Assembly: GCF_009711225.1 (NCBI RefSeq)
Contig: NZ_WMIE01000011.1
Location: forward strand, 24,141-88,140
Length of the DNA: 64,000 nt
Source: Paracoccus aestuariivivens
Lineage (GTDB): Bacteria > Pseudomonadota > Alphaproteobacteria > Rhodobacterales > Rhodobacteraceae
Direction: 5' to 3'
Part shown: piece by piece, positions 26,921 to 36,101 of the stretch
Layout: each line of letters starts with the position of its first letter
How positions within the stretch are numbered: position 1 is the first letter of the stretch
Made by a program: the position numbers and the translations under genes
Notes under the pieces: generated by a model
Told to the model about the DNA's origin: nothing
Databases searched by the model: none
The model's input: only the letters and a program-made list of their open reading frames with translations

Positions 26921-28006
26921 ATGAAAAGACGTGACTTTCTGAAAACCACCAGTGCAATTGCAGGTGCGGGAATGATCTCGGGCCTGCCCAGTTTTGCCCA
27001 TGCAGCGACCTCGCTGAAATTCGACAGCTATGTTAGCGAAACCGCCGGCCCGTCATGGGTGGACCGCTGGTTTCTCGAGGAACTCGCAAAGCGCAGCAAT
27101 GGCGAGATCGATATACGCTATTACTGGGCAGGCAGTCTGAACAAGGTCGGCGAACATCTCGGCGCGGTTCGCGATGGCACCAGCGAGGTGACTTTGATCT
27201 CTCCGGGCTACTATCAGGCTGAACTGCCTGTTACGCGCGGTCTGGAATGGTACTTCCGCATGGAGCGCGCCGATGAACTGCAACTGGTTTGCCGCGATGT
27301 GTATGAACAGTTCGAACCCCTGCGCCAGGAATGGGAGGACCGTCACCGCAGCAAGGTGCTGTACTGGACCAACTGGAACTATGCGCCGCTGGTAATGCGC
27401 AATCCGATCACCTCGATTGACGACATCAAGGGCAAGAAGATCCGCGGCTACGGCGTCGCCACCGACGTGATCGAAAGCCTAGGCGGCATCGCCGTGCCAA
27501 TGGCTGCGGGCGAGGTCTATCAGGCGCTTGAACGCGGCGTGCTAGACGGGGCTTACGGTTTCGACTTCGTGACCGCCGTAGCCTACAAGCTGCACGAGAT
27601 CGCGCCCAATTTCTACGATATCGGCGATGGCCCGCACGCACCGTCCGTTATCATCATGAACCGGCAGGTTTGGGAGGGTCTGCCCGCCGAACATCAACGG
27701 ATCTGCACCGATCTGGCCAATGAACTCTACGCCGGAAAATTCGCCGAGATCTACAACAAGGTTTTGGCCGACTACACGCAGAAAGCCTTGGATGAAGGCG
27801 TGGTGCTGTCCTCCTTGTCGGAGGAGGAGAAGGCCCGGACAAAGGCCATCGTGCAACCGGCTCAGGTCAACAAGTGGATCGAGACCGTGGCGCAGACCAA
27901 CGGCATCGATGGCAAGGCGATGCAGGCAGTTGTGGACGAAGCGATCGCCCGGCACGCCGGAACGGGCACGATGAAACGCCAGGTCGAAATCGCGGAAGGA
28001 CTGTAG
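26921..28006 (+). CDS. TRAP transporter substrate-binding protein (DctP-type), Tat-exported
   Basis: A 361-residue periplasmic binding protein with an N-terminal twin-arginine signal (KRRDFLKTTSAIAGAG) cleaved after AHA. It has the DctP-family carboxylate-binding region: PLVMRNPITSIDDIKGKKIR, then ALERGVLDGAYGFDFV. An AGGAG-rich leader precedes the ATG. It is followed by both TRAP membrane subunits, completing a carboxylate importer. Confidence 0.92.
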   Translation: MKRRDFLKTTSAIAGAGMISGLPSFAHAATSLKFDSYVSETAGPSWVDRWFLEELAKRSNGEIDIRYYWAGSLNKVGEHLGAVRDGTSEVTLISPGYYQAELPVTRGLEWYFRMERADELQLVCRDVYEQFEPLRQEWEDRHRSKVLYWTNWNYAPLVMRNPITSIDDIKGKKIRGYGVATDVIESLGGIAVPMAAGEVYQALERGVLDGAYGFDFVTAVAYKLHEIAPNFYDIGDGPHAPSVIIMNRQVWEGLPAEHQRICTDLANELYAGKFAEIYNKVLADYTQKALDEGVVLSSLSEEEKARTKAIVQPAQVNKWIETVAQTNGIDGKAMQAVVDEAIARHAGTGTMKRQVEIAEGL

Positions 28007-28010
28007 ACCG

Positions 28011-28553
28011 ATGCTGGCGCGTCTGAATCGCCTGAGCGACGGCATCGCCCGCATCACGTCATGGCTGGCGCTCGGCTTCCTTGCCTTCATGATGGTGGGC
28101 ATCACCGTGGACGTGGTGGCGCGCGCCACCTTAGGGCGCTCGGTGCCAGGGCTTTTCGAAGTAACGGAAATGTCCATGGTGATGGTGGTCTTCATGGGGC
28201 TGGGTGCAACCCTGCTGGATGACGGACACATCCGGGTAACCATGATGACAGATGCGTTGCCCGGCCCGTATTCGCGCAGCTGCACTGCGCTGGCCTGGTT
28301 TTTCGCCGCGCTGACTTTTCTGTTGCTAGCCTGGCCCGCGACGCAGGAAGCGGTTTATTCGTTCTCGATCCGCGAATTCCGATGGGGCTATTTTCAGGTT
28401 CCGGTCTGGTGGGCCAAGATCGCGGTTGCCGCGGGGCTTTGGTTTGCCGCCCTGCAGGCGGCGTTGCACAGCCTGCGCATCGCGCTGAAACAGGTCGAAC
28501 TGCCGCCAACCGGAACCGCACGTGCTGGCAAGGGGGAAACAGCCCTGCACTGA
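28011..28553 (+). CDS. TRAP transporter small membrane subunit (DctQ-type)
   Basis: A 180-residue protein with four predicted helices and DctQ features (VDVVARATLGRSVPGLFEVTE, in part, near residue 30). It starts 4 bases after the binding protein gene and forms the small half of the TRAP permease with the next gene. Confidence 0.9.
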   Translation: MLARLNRLSDGIARITSWLALGFLAFMMVGITVDVVARATLGRSVPGLFEVTEMSMVMVVFMGLGATLLDDGHIRVTMMTDALPGPYSRSCTALAWFFAALTFLLLAWPATQEAVYSFSIREFRWGYFQVPVWWAKIAVAAGLWFAALQAALHSLRIALKQVELPPTGTARAGKGETALH

Positions 28554-28575
28554 GCAGGGCTTTGCCTCCGAACGC

Positions 28576-28605
28576 GCGGGTCCCGGCGCTTTGGCGCGGG
28601 ACCGC
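28576..28605 (+). other. Hairpin between dctQ- and dctM-type genes
   Basis: GGTCCCG (28579-28585) pairs with CGGGACC (28597-28603) within a longer GC-rich hairpin, in the 79-base gap of an otherwise tight operon. No T-run follows. It may tune mRNA stability between the two subunits. Confidence 0.4.
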
Positions 28606-28632
28606 GATCCCACAATTCACAGGACAACGACA

Positions 28633-29949
28633 ATGGATGTGACGATCATCTCCCTGCTTGCCGTTGGGTTAATTTTTTTCCTCATGGCTCTGGGAACCCC
28701 GGTCTTTGCCGCACTGGCCCTTTCGGGCGCCTTCGGCATTGTCATGGTTGAAAATCTGGCCTTTTTGCTGGCGCGACTTAAATCCTTCTCTTTCAGCAAC
28801 ACAGCCAATTACGCGCTCACGGTCATTCCGCTGTTCATCCTGATGGGCGCTTTCGCGCATCACGCGCAGGTCGGAAAGCGATTATTCCATGTCGCCAACA
28901 AGTGGGTCGGGCACTTGCCGGGCGGGCTGGCAATGGCGAGCATTCTGACCTCGGCAGGCTTTGCGGCGACCTCGGGCTCCTCGGTCGCCACAGCCGCCAC
29001 TGTCGGCGCCGTCGCCATCCCCGAAATGAAGGAAAAAGGATACGATCCGCGACTGGCCTCTGGGGCGGTTGCCGCAGGCGGCGTGCTGGGTGTACTGATC
29101 CCGCCATCCGTACTGCTGATCTTTTACGCTGCCCTGACAGAGGTATCTGCCGGCAAGATGCTGATCGCGGGCTTCGTCCCCGGGATCATCACCATGTTCG
29201 CATTCATGATTGGGGTGGCCCTGATCGGACACCGCGTTCAGGATCGGTCCATCCGCGCCCTCAAAGCATCGTGGGGGGAACGCCTGACCTCGACCACACA
29301 AGCCTGGCAGGTTCTGGTGCTATTCGTGATCGTGTTGGGGGGCATCTATCTGGGCCTTGTGACCCCGACCGAGGCGGGCGCCGTGGGCGCGGTTGCCGCG
29401 CTGCTGATGCTCGTCTTTGCACGGCTGAACGGTCGGGATCTTCGTTATGCGCTGTCCGAAAGCTTTCGTTCGACTGCCACCACAACGGTGATGATCCTCT
29501 TTACTATGATCGGGGCAGGGATATTCAGCTTCTTCCTGACTCTCGTACAGGTGCCACAGATGGTCGCAGGTGCAATCACCGAAAGCGGCATTCCTCCTCA
29601 TCTCGTCGTAGCGGTGTTGCTGTTGCTCTATATTCCGCTTGGGATGTTTCTTGATGCGTTTTCAATGATGGTGATCACCCTACCTATCGTGTTTCCCACA
29701 ATCTCGGGTCTGGGCTTCGATCCGATCTGGTTCGGCATCCTTTGCGTCAAGATGTGCGAGATCGGTCTGATTACCCCACCCGTCGGCCTGAATTGCTTTG
29801 TGATCGCAGGGATCGACCGCGACACGCCGCTGCAGGACGTGTTCCGGGGCGCACTCTGGTTCGTAATGGTGGAGATTGCCGTCGTCGCGATTTTGTTCGC
29901 GTTTCCCGCAATCATTACCTGGCTGCCCGACACGATGATGGCCCAATGA
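28633..29949 (+). CDS. TRAP transporter large membrane subunit (DctM-type)
   Basis: A 438-residue inner-membrane protein of about 12 helices that drives carboxylate/Na+ symport. DctM features include SVATAATVGAVAIPEMKEKG, LGVLIPPSVLLIFYA and LITPPVGLNCFVIAGI. The ATG at 28633 has AGGA 9 bases upstream; the longer frame begins inside dctQ. It ends just before the SDR gene. Confidence 0.92.
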   Translation: MDVTIISLLAVGLIFFLMALGTPVFAALALSGAFGIVMVENLAFLLARLKSFSFSNTANYALTVIPLFILMGAFAHHAQVGKRLFHVANKWVGHLPGGLAMASILTSAGFAATSGSSVATAATVGAVAIPEMKEKGYDPRLASGAVAAGGVLGVLIPPSVLLIFYAALTEVSAGKMLIAGFVPGIITMFAFMIGVALIGHRVQDRSIRALKASWGERLTSTTQAWQVLVLFVIVLGGIYLGLVTPTEAGAVGAVAALLMLVFARLNGRDLRYALSESFRSTATTTVMILFTMIGAGIFSFFLTLVQVPQMVAGAITESGIPPHLVVAVLLLLYIPLGMFLDAFSMMVITLPIVFPTISGLGFDPIWFGILCVKMCEIGLITPPVGLNCFVIAGIDRDTPLQDVFRGALWFVMVEIAVVAILFAFPAIITWLPDTMMAQ

Positions 29950-29968
29950 CATGACCGAAAGGAATACT

Positions 29969-30751
29969 ATGAAACAGCGAGCCGAATATGGTACGGCTTT
30001 TATTACGGGCGGCGGCTCGGGTATCGGACGCGCAAGTGCTCTACTATTGTCACAGCGCGGCGCTCGGGTTGCGATCAGTGACTTAAACCTCGACGCCGCA
30101 AAGGAGGTTGCTCACGAAATCACCGCTATGGGTGGGGAAGCCGTCGCGGTGGCGTTGAATGTCACACATGTCGATGCTCTACCCGATGCTGTTAGCTGGG
30201 CAGAGGCGCGGCTTGGACCGACCGATATCCTGGTAAATAGTGCCGGCGTGATTCTTGTTGAGCCGCTATTGGAGTTCTCTCCTGAGACATTCAACACGGT
30301 CATGGAAGTGAACGTTACTGGCACATTCCGAGTCAGCCAGCACTTCGCTCGCGGCATGTCCGACCGTGGGTATGGACGGATTATCAACATCGCCTCAGTT
30401 TCGGGTATGCGCGCCGGCATCGGGCGGGCCGCCTATGGGACATCAAAAGCCGCCATCTTGGGTCTTACCCGCCAATTCGCCTTGGAATTGGCGGGGCGTG
30501 GCATCACGACTAATGCTGTTGCGCCCGGAGTGATTGAAACGCCTATGACGACGGCATGCTATACCGAGGAAACTTGGTCGCGTGTGTTGGCAATGGTCCC
30601 GACGCGACGCCGCGGGACGCCGGAGGACATCGCTGAGGCCGTGGCTTACCTTGCCAGCCCATCGGCTTCGTATGTCAACGGCGAGGTGCTAACCGTGGAC
30701 GGCGGCTATATGGCTGCTGGCATGACCCAGACCGGCACTCTACAAATCTGA
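29969..30751 (+). CDS. Short-chain dehydrogenase/reductase
   Basis: A 260-residue SDR: nucleotide-binding TGGGSGIG near the N-terminus, NSAGV, catalytic Ser in IASVSG and Y-x3-K in AAYGTSKAA, C-terminal VNGEVLTVDGGYMA. The ATG at 29969 follows AAAGGAA by about 5 bases; an ATG at 29951 is possible. It closes the TRAP/thiolase operon and probably oxidises or reduces a hydroxy/oxo group of the imported compound. Codon use looks less GC-rich than in the preceding genes. Confidence 0.9.
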   Translation: MKQRAEYGTAFITGGGSGIGRASALLLSQRGARVAISDLNLDAAKEVAHEITAMGGEAVAVALNVTHVDALPDAVSWAEARLGPTDILVNSAGVILVEPLLEFSPETFNTVMEVNVTGTFRVSQHFARGMSDRGYGRIINIASVSGMRAGIGRAAYGTSKAAILGLTRQFALELAGRGITTNAVAPGVIETPMTTACYTEETWSRVLAMVPTRRRGTPEDIAEAVAYLASPSASYVNGEVLTVDGGYMAAGMTQTGTLQI

Positions 30752-30782
30752 AGCGCGACTTTGGTCGTGCCTTATGATTCTG

Positions 30783-30808
30783 GACCGGGGGTGGTTTTGC
30801 TCCCGGTC
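30783..30808 (+). terminator. Hairpin after the SDR gene
   Basis: GACCGGG (30783-30789) pairs with CCCGGTC (30802-30808) around a 12-base loop, 31 bases past the SDR stop. The T-run is weak, so termination may be inefficient. Confidence 0.5.
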
Positions 30809-30825
30809 TGGTTGATTTGTCATTC

Positions 30826-31449
30826 GGTGCTGCGGCTCGGGCGTGACCTGTTGGCGAAGGCTCAGGGAGTAGCAGCTGGCCGATGTCTGGGATCAGCTGC
30901 ATCGGGTCTTGCTTGCACCAACTGCATCGCGCCTCATCTCGACTGGAGCCGGGCCTGCATGGACAGCGCGTCCATCGCGGCGAAAAGGGGGGCGAGGTCA
31001 CCGGCCCTAGCCCCACGGATCGCGGGCGCCTCGGCACGAAGCGCCACATCGTCACCGACAGATGCGGTATTCCCCTGACAGTGCGCCTCAGCGGCGCAAA
31101 CGTCCATGACAGCAGGATGATTGAGCCCTTGCTCGACGCCATTCCTCGCATTCGGGGCAAGCGCGGCCGACCACGCCATCGGCCCGGTAGGCTCCATGCC
31201 GACAAAGGCTATGGCTATCCCCGCTGTCGGAGGGCTTGCACCATACACGGCATCAAGCATCGTATCGCCCGAAAGGGTGTCGAAAGCAGCGCCCATCTCG
31301 GAATGCATCGCTGGGTCGTCGAGCGAACATTCTCCTGGCTCTCCAAATTCCGCCGCCTCGCTGTCAGATACGAGCGAAGGGCCGACATTCATCTTGCCTT
31401 CACCATCTCGGCCTGCGCCATCATCTGCTTCCGGGCCCTGACCACATGA
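30826..31449 (+). pseudogene. IS5-type DDE transposase, N-terminal truncation and frameshift
   Basis: The central part reads in one frame (LDWSRACMDSASIAAKRGAR) and continues in another (GRLGTKRHIVTDRCGIPLTV, LLDAIPRIRGKRGRPRHRPG and HRWVVERTFSWLSKFRRLAV). IS427-group transposases are naturally made by programmed frameshifting, so the frame change may be original, but the missing N-terminus is not. Confidence 0.75.
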
Positions 31450-31464
31450 TTTTGAAATGCCCTC
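30826..31464 (+). mobile_element. IS5-type element lacking its 5' end
   Basis: The right end (ATTTTGAAATGCCCTC then TA at 31465) matches the ends of the element at 3352-3936. Homology to the transposase begins only at CTGCGGCTCGGGCGTGACC, so the left inverted repeat and N-terminal region are missing. Because the two remnants lost different parts, they are independent decays of similar elements. Confidence 0.75.
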
Positions 31465-31566
31465 TAAGTTGCGGAAGCTGACGTCTTAGCCACAAGCCGA
31501 CGATCATCGTGGACGAATGTTTCCGATGCGGTATCTACGGAGAGGTGAGGGCAGTTCGGCTCGGCC

Positions 31567-31592
31567 AATCAGGCTGAGAATTCAGCCTGATT
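31567..31592 (-). terminator. Strong hairpin downstream of the lipoprotein gene
   Basis: An exact 11-bp inverted repeat, AATCAGGCTGA (31567-31577) and TCAGCCTGATT (31582-31592), with a 4-base loop, 41 bases past the lipoprotein stop on the minus strand. Likely an intrinsic terminator, although no long U-tract follows. The flanking 31465-31632 stretch shows no gene. Confidence 0.6.
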
Positions 31593-31632
31593 GCGATGCC
31601 ATGTTAGGTTTGCCCCATGGCAATGGACAGGT

Positions 31633-31875
31633 TCAGTATCTGCGCTGACAGACACCGGCATCGTCACACAGAGCACCCGCGCCTGCGCCGATGAGTGCTC
31701 CTTTTGCCGGATCCTCTTTGAATGCCTTTGCGATCAGCGCGCCTGCTACCGCACCGCCCGCAGCACGTTGAGCATCCGGAGAGATAGTCGATCCGCCATA
31801 GGGACTGGGCTCGCAAGCGGCCAGTCCCGCAATCAGGAAAGCTGCGGCGGAAAGACGAAGAGCGTTTTTTTTCAT
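31633..31875 (-). CDS. Small glycine-zipper lipoprotein
   Basis: An 80-residue lipoprotein. Signal peptide with lipobox LAAC (lipidated Cys about residue 19), then a glycine-zipper-like segment (AAGGAVAGALIAKAF ... GALIGAGAGAL) and a short tail with two cysteines (CDDAGVCQRRY). The ATG at 31875 follows GAGGACA. It lies downstream of the two-component system genes on the same strand, but about 115 bases away and probably separate. Function unknown; related proteins sit in the outer membrane. Confidence 0.8.
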   Translation of the reverse strand: MKKNALRLSAAAFLIAGLAACEPSPYGGSTISPDAQRAAGGAVAGALIAKAFKEDPAKGALIGAGAGALCDDAGVCQRRY

Positions 31876-31990
31876 GATCATTGTCCTCATAGTTGGGCCG
31901 GCTTTTCCGTGGCCTCGAAGGTCTGATGAGGGGCAAGAATTACGCGGACATTACGGCGTTGTTATCCTACTTGCCTTTTTTCAGTTCTAA

Positions 31991-33346
31991 TCAGGGTGTG
32001 CTCTGCCCATGCTGGACTGGCAATCTGATACGAAACGTCGCCCCGAACGAACCATCCACAATAGCCACATCGCCGCCATGTGCCTGCGCGATATCGCGCA
32101 CCATTTTCAGGCCAAGGCCCGCCCCAGCACCATGCGGATTTCGACGATAGAACGGCTCGAAGACATGGCTCCGGTCTTCTAAGGGTATGCCAGGTCCCTC
32201 ATCCTGAACTTCGATGATGCCCGAGGGGTACAGCCGAACCGCGATGGTGCCACGTCCATCACCATGCTGCACGGCATTCTGAAGCACATTGATGATCATT
32301 CTGTCTAAACTCTCGCGGTCACCTGTTATCCGCACAGGTTGCTCGGGCTTGTCGAGCGAAAGATCATAGCCGCGAGCCACGGCATAGGGTGCCAAGTCGG
32401 CGACCACCCCCGACAGGATCTCGCCCAGATCCAATCTGTCATGCGTCAGACTGCCTTGGCGGAACCGCTCGATCTCCAGCAGTTGGTGTGCCATGGCGGA
32501 CAAGCGGCGGATGATCTGGCGAAGGTTGTCTCGATCAGGGCCATCCGGTAGCGCGTCGATGCGAAGCTGGGCTATGGCGATCGGCGTGCGCAATTCATGC
32601 GCTGCGTTCATGAAGAACTGCTCAGTCGCTTCAATGCCTGCATCCAAGCGGCTCAGAGCTTCATTCATACCTTCGATAATGGGGACGATTTCATCTGGCA
32701 GATCGTTGGACGGTAACTGGCGTCCACGGCTGTCATAGTCGATTTGTGCGACTTGCCGAGACACGTCTAGTATGCTCGCCAAGCTACGCCGTACGAAGGC
32801 TGGCACGATGGCGAGCGTCAGCAGAATGAGTACTGTTACTGGTACGACGATTACCATCAGGGCCAACAGAAGCGTGGCTTTGAAATCGCTGATGAACGCG
32901 CCGCCTCCAACCAGCAGGACGAGTTCACCTGCCGGACCAGAACGGCGCTCAAATTTGGCGGTAAGACTTGGATCGTCCTTTGCACTACGCATATCCATGG
33001 CTTTAAGGCGCGGGGCGTCGTCTATCATGTTCAGCGCAAATGCAGGCGGTGCACCTGACATCGCTCGCGCTCCATCCTCGGCCTCTACGATGAACCAGAA
33101 GGCTGGCGATGCCTCGCGTATCGCTTGCAAAGATTCGGTTGGGCGCACCACCAATGCGCCATCGTCATTTCGGACAATTGAAGCCGCCACCGCTCGTCCC
33201 GCCTCGCCGGAAACGATCACCCCGGAAAATGAAGCGTGGAACACAAGTCCGAGCATGATTACGGAAAGCACCACAAAGGCGACGATCTGGAAAAGTATCA
33301 GCCCCCGCGTGATCCGCCATCTCAGGGTCTGGGCGCGCCCGCTCAT
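31991..33346 (-). CDS. Two-component sensor histidine kinase
   Basis: A 451-residue inner-membrane kinase: transmembrane helix at about 15-40, periplasmic sensor to about 160, second helix at 165-190, HAMP-like linker, H-box AAHELRTPIAIAQL, and N/G boxes (NVLQNAVQHGDG, DEGPGIPLEDR, GAGLGLKMV). The start overlaps the response regulator stop (ATGA). Partner regulator is 33343-34020. The divergent neighbours encode exported ester hydrolases, which may be its targets. Confidence 0.92.
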   Translation of the reverse strand: MSGRAQTLRWRITRGLILFQIVAFVVLSVIMLGLVFHASFSGVIVSGEAGRAVAASIVRNDDGALVVRPTESLQAIREASPAFWFIVEAEDGARAMSGAPPAFALNMIDDAPRLKAMDMRSAKDDPSLTAKFERRSGPAGELVLLVGGGAFISDFKATLLLALMVIVVPVTVLILLTLAIVPAFVRRSLASILDVSRQVAQIDYDSRGRQLPSNDLPDEIVPIIEGMNEALSRLDAGIEATEQFFMNAAHELRTPIAIAQLRIDALPDGPDRDNLRQIIRRLSAMAHQLLEIERFRQGSLTHDRLDLGEILSGVVADLAPYAVARGYDLSLDKPEQPVRITGDRESLDRMIINVLQNAVQHGDGRGTIAVRLYPSGIIEVQDEGPGIPLEDRSHVFEPFYRRNPHGAGAGLGLKMVRDIAQAHGGDVAIVDGSFGATFRIRLPVQHGQSTP

Positions 33347-34020
33347 TCCTCCACCTCTCGAATGAAATAGCCTACGCCCCGAACATTGTGGATTTCAGCT
33401 CCAGCCCCGGCATCAGCCAATTTGCGTCGTAGCCGAGACACGTTGGCTTCGAGAGAGTTGGACTGGATTTCGTCGTCAAAGCCATAAACGGCATCTTCAA
33501 GCGCCGCTTTGACAACCGTGCGACCCGGACGACGCAACAGCGTTTCGAGTATGAGAAGTTCGCGACGGGTGAGGTCGATTTTTTGGCCGCTGACCCGTAC
33601 TTCCCGTGCGGAGGTATCATAGGCCAGAGCACCAATGCACATCGTATCCACTACTATCTCGGGAGAACGGCGCAAAACGGCATGGATGCGGGCCAGCAAC
33701 TCATCCACCTCGAAGGGCTTGGGAAGATAATCATCTGCGCCGATGTTCAGACCGTCGATACGCTGATGCGTCTTACCCAAGGCGGAGATGATGATTGCTG
33801 GAACCTGGCGCGGCGAGGCGCGCAGCATGGGCACGAGGCTAAGCCCGTCGCCATCGGGCATCTGCCGGTCGATCAGCACGACATCATGGACACCGTTAGC
33901 CAAAGCTTCACGGGCGAGTTCGAGCGTTTCCGCAGTGTCGACATTGATATTGTGACGTCGCAGGGCCGCACGCAATGCCTCGGCCATTTCCGGTTCATCT
34001 TCGACCAAAAGCAATCGCAT
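33343..34020 (-). CDS. OmpR/PhoB-family response regulator
   Basis: A 225-residue regulator. The receiver at 1-120 has the acidic pair EDE, phospho-acceptor Asp in VLIDRQMPDGDG and Lys in PKPFEVDEL. A winged-helix DNA-binding domain follows at 130-225 (DLTRRELLILETLLRRPGRT, SNSLEANVSRLRRKL, RGVGYFI). The ATG at 34020 has GGAG upstream. It is transcribed away from, and likely acts on, the hydrolase genes that start at 34190. Confidence 0.93.
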   Translation of the reverse strand: MRLLLVEDEPEMAEALRAALRRHNINVDTAETLELAREALANGVHDVVLIDRQMPDGDGLSLVPMLRASPRQVPAIIISALGKTHQRIDGLNIGADDYLPKPFEVDELLARIHAVLRRSPEIVVDTMCIGALAYDTSAREVRVSGQKIDLTRRELLILETLLRRPGRTVVKAALEDAVYGFDDEIQSNSLEANVSRLRRKLADAGAGAEIHNVRGVGYFIREVEE

Positions 34021-34189
34021 CTGTTTCTCCGTCCGCTGCCCGGTGGTTCTGGCGCCCAATACTTACCGGAGCGTTACACGGCATGTGAGGGACATGAAAA
34101 TGCGTGCCGATCTGGGGCCACGTAAGGTTGGCGTAACCATCGCTCCATATCGCACGGCAGAGTCCAGATCTTGGGAAGGATGGAATACA

Positions 34190-35167
34190 TTGCCGATACT
34201 AGACCGACGCGCTTTCCTCATCAGCGCCATGCTTCTTTCTCTGTCACCTTCACTCTCCCTCGCAGAGGACGCCGCGGACGGGCTGCATTACACAACCTAC
34301 CAATACGCCAGCAAAGGTGGTCAGGACCTGTACCTTGACCTGATCGTGGATCCATCGATCGAGACGGAAGGCCCGCGTCCGGTAATCCTTTACTCCTTCG
34401 GTGGCGGCTGGGAGCAGGGCGACCGTGGTAGCCGCGACAGCGTCGAAATGTGGAAGCCCTTCCTGTCCGAAGGCTATGCGATTGTGGCCATCGACTATCG
34501 GTTGGGCATCCGTGACGCCAAAGCATCCGGCGAGATGACAAAAGAGAACGGTACCGAGATGTACCTGCGCGCCATCGAATGGAGTGTAGAAGATCTGTTC
34601 GATGCAACAAGCTTTGTGGTCGATCACGCAGCAGAATGGAATGTGAACGCCGAGCAGATCGTCACCATTGGCGGCAGTTCGGGGGCCACCAACTCGCTGG
34701 TCGCAGAGTACAATTCTGCTAACTCAACGCCCCTGGCACAGGCGCATCTTCCCGCCAATTTCCGTTATGCCGGGGTCATCTCGATGGCCGGTGCTTTCTG
34801 GCTGCCAAAAGGCACACCGCTGGAATTCGCTGCGCGCCCCGCGCCAATCATGTTCTTTCACGGCGCAAAAGACTGGCTGGTGACCTATGACGAAGTGCAG
34901 GCAGATTTTGCAGGCTATGGTCCGGCCTATTACTTCCGCAAATACGCCGGGCCGGCCTATCCAAAATGGTTCGTCGATTATCCGCAGGGCGATCATGTGC
35001 TGGCCGCCCTGCCGCTGATGACGCGACAGTCCGAAATACTGGCCTTTCTGGAACGTCTGGTGATCAATCGCGAGGAACTGTCGATCCACACCGTGGAAGA
35101 GGCGACCGTCCCCAATTCGTTTGAAGGGCTAATGAAAATGCAAGAGTCCGAGGCGCGGAACCAATGA
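34190..35167 (+). CDS. Exported alpha/beta hydrolase (carboxylesterase-like)
   Basis: A protein of about 325 residues. I chose TTG 34190 because GGAAGGA lies 9 bases upstream and the product then begins with a signal peptide (LDRRAFLISAMLLSLSPSLS, cleaved near LAED). The mature part has an oxyanion-type SFGGGWEQGDRG, nucleophile elbow GGSSGA, acid in FFHGAKDWLV and histidine in PQGDHVLAALP, as in feruloyl-esterase-like enzymes. First of four consecutive hydrolase genes; the next start overlaps or abuts its stop. Confidence 0.8.
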   Translation: MPILDRRAFLISAMLLSLSPSLSLAEDAADGLHYTTYQYASKGGQDLYLDLIVDPSIETEGPRPVILYSFGGGWEQGDRGSRDSVEMWKPFLSEGYAIVAIDYRLGIRDAKASGEMTKENGTEMYLRAIEWSVEDLFDATSFVVDHAAEWNVNAEQIVTIGGSSGATNSLVAEYNSANSTPLAQAHLPANFRYAGVISMAGAFWLPKGTPLEFAARPAPIMFFHGAKDWLVTYDEVQADFAGYGPAYYFRKYAGPAYPKWFVDYPQGDHVLAALPLMTRQSEILAFLERLVINREELSIHTVEEATVPNSFEGLMKMQESEARNQ

Positions 35168-35181
35168 CAGGCGCAGGAAAC

Positions 35182-36084
35182 ATGTTGAAACGGATCAAAC
35201 TTGCCGCGCTTGGCCTGATGCTTACCAGTTTTGCCGCCTGCGGCTGGACACCCGCTCCAGAATACGCCGCCAAAGGTCCGGTCGAGGTGGCATTCATGGC
35301 CCGTGGCCCATGGCAGGTGAGCCGCTCGAACAGCGGCGAAGCCTGCACCAGTAAAGGCCATAGCTGCGATATCTGGGCGCCTACCGGCCCTGCAACGGAC
35401 AACGCCCCTGGCCTGCGCGGCGGTCGACACCCGGTGGTCGCATGGGCGAACGGTTCGGGTCAAAAGCCCGAAGTCTACGCGCAATTTTTGGACCATCTGG
35501 CATCTTGGGGCTTTGTCGTCATCGCCCCACGTGACGAGATGACGGGCAACGGGCAGACGGTAGCTGATGCCGCGCGATATATCATCCTGCAGGGCGAAAC
35601 TCGCTCCAGCCCGTTCTACGGCCGCATCGACCGCGAGCGTATGGCGGCGGTCGGTCATTCGCAAGGCGGCGCCTCGGTCGCGGCGCTGCACGCCCGCAAC
35701 GCACCGCTGTTTCGCACCTATATGACCTATCACATCTCGCCCGACTTCTTCGCCCGCTGGTGCTGCGCAGTCGATCAGGCCAGCTATGCGGATCTGTCGC
35801 CGCGCGGCTCGATCTTTCACTGGGCAAGCCAGGTAGATAGCGGCAATCCAGATTGGTATGAGGTTGTCGGCGGCCACGCACCCAAGGCCTTTGCTCTGCT
35901 GCGCCATGCCGGGCACGAGGCAATCGGCCCGCGCCCGCGCCCCTATCTGGGTTACTCGACCGCATGGCTGATGTGGCAGTTGAACGGCGACCGTCGAGCA
36001 GCGGCGGCATTTGCTCCACAGGGCGAATTTTTCAACGACAACATCAGTTGGGCCGACAGCCGCGCCGCCCGCACCGGCCTGTGA
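35182..36084 (+). CDS. Lipoprotein alpha/beta hydrolase (cutinase/PETase-like fold)
   Basis: A 300-residue serine hydrolase with a lipoprotein signal (MLKRIKLAALGLMLTSFAAC; lipidated Cys 20). Motifs: HPVVAWANGSGQKPEVY (oxyanion region), SWGFVVIAPRD, nucleophile GHSQGGASV and a C-terminal GHEAIG histidine; several cysteines may form disulfides. The ATG at 35182 follows AGGA; ATG 35164 overlaps the previous stop. Anchored to a membrane, it may act on polyesters or acyl esters; polymer activity is speculative. Confidence 0.82.
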   Translation: MLKRIKLAALGLMLTSFAACGWTPAPEYAAKGPVEVAFMARGPWQVSRSNSGEACTSKGHSCDIWAPTGPATDNAPGLRGGRHPVVAWANGSGQKPEVYAQFLDHLASWGFVVIAPRDEMTGNGQTVADAARYIILQGETRSSPFYGRIDRERMAAVGHSQGGASVAALHARNAPLFRTYMTYHISPDFFARWCCAVDQASYADLSPRGSIFHWASQVDSGNPDWYEVVGGHAPKAFALLRHAGHEAIGPRPRPYLGYSTAWLMWQLNGDRRAAAAFAPQGEFFNDNISWADSRAARTGL

Positions 36085-36101
36085 GACAGAAAGGGCATAG
36101 G

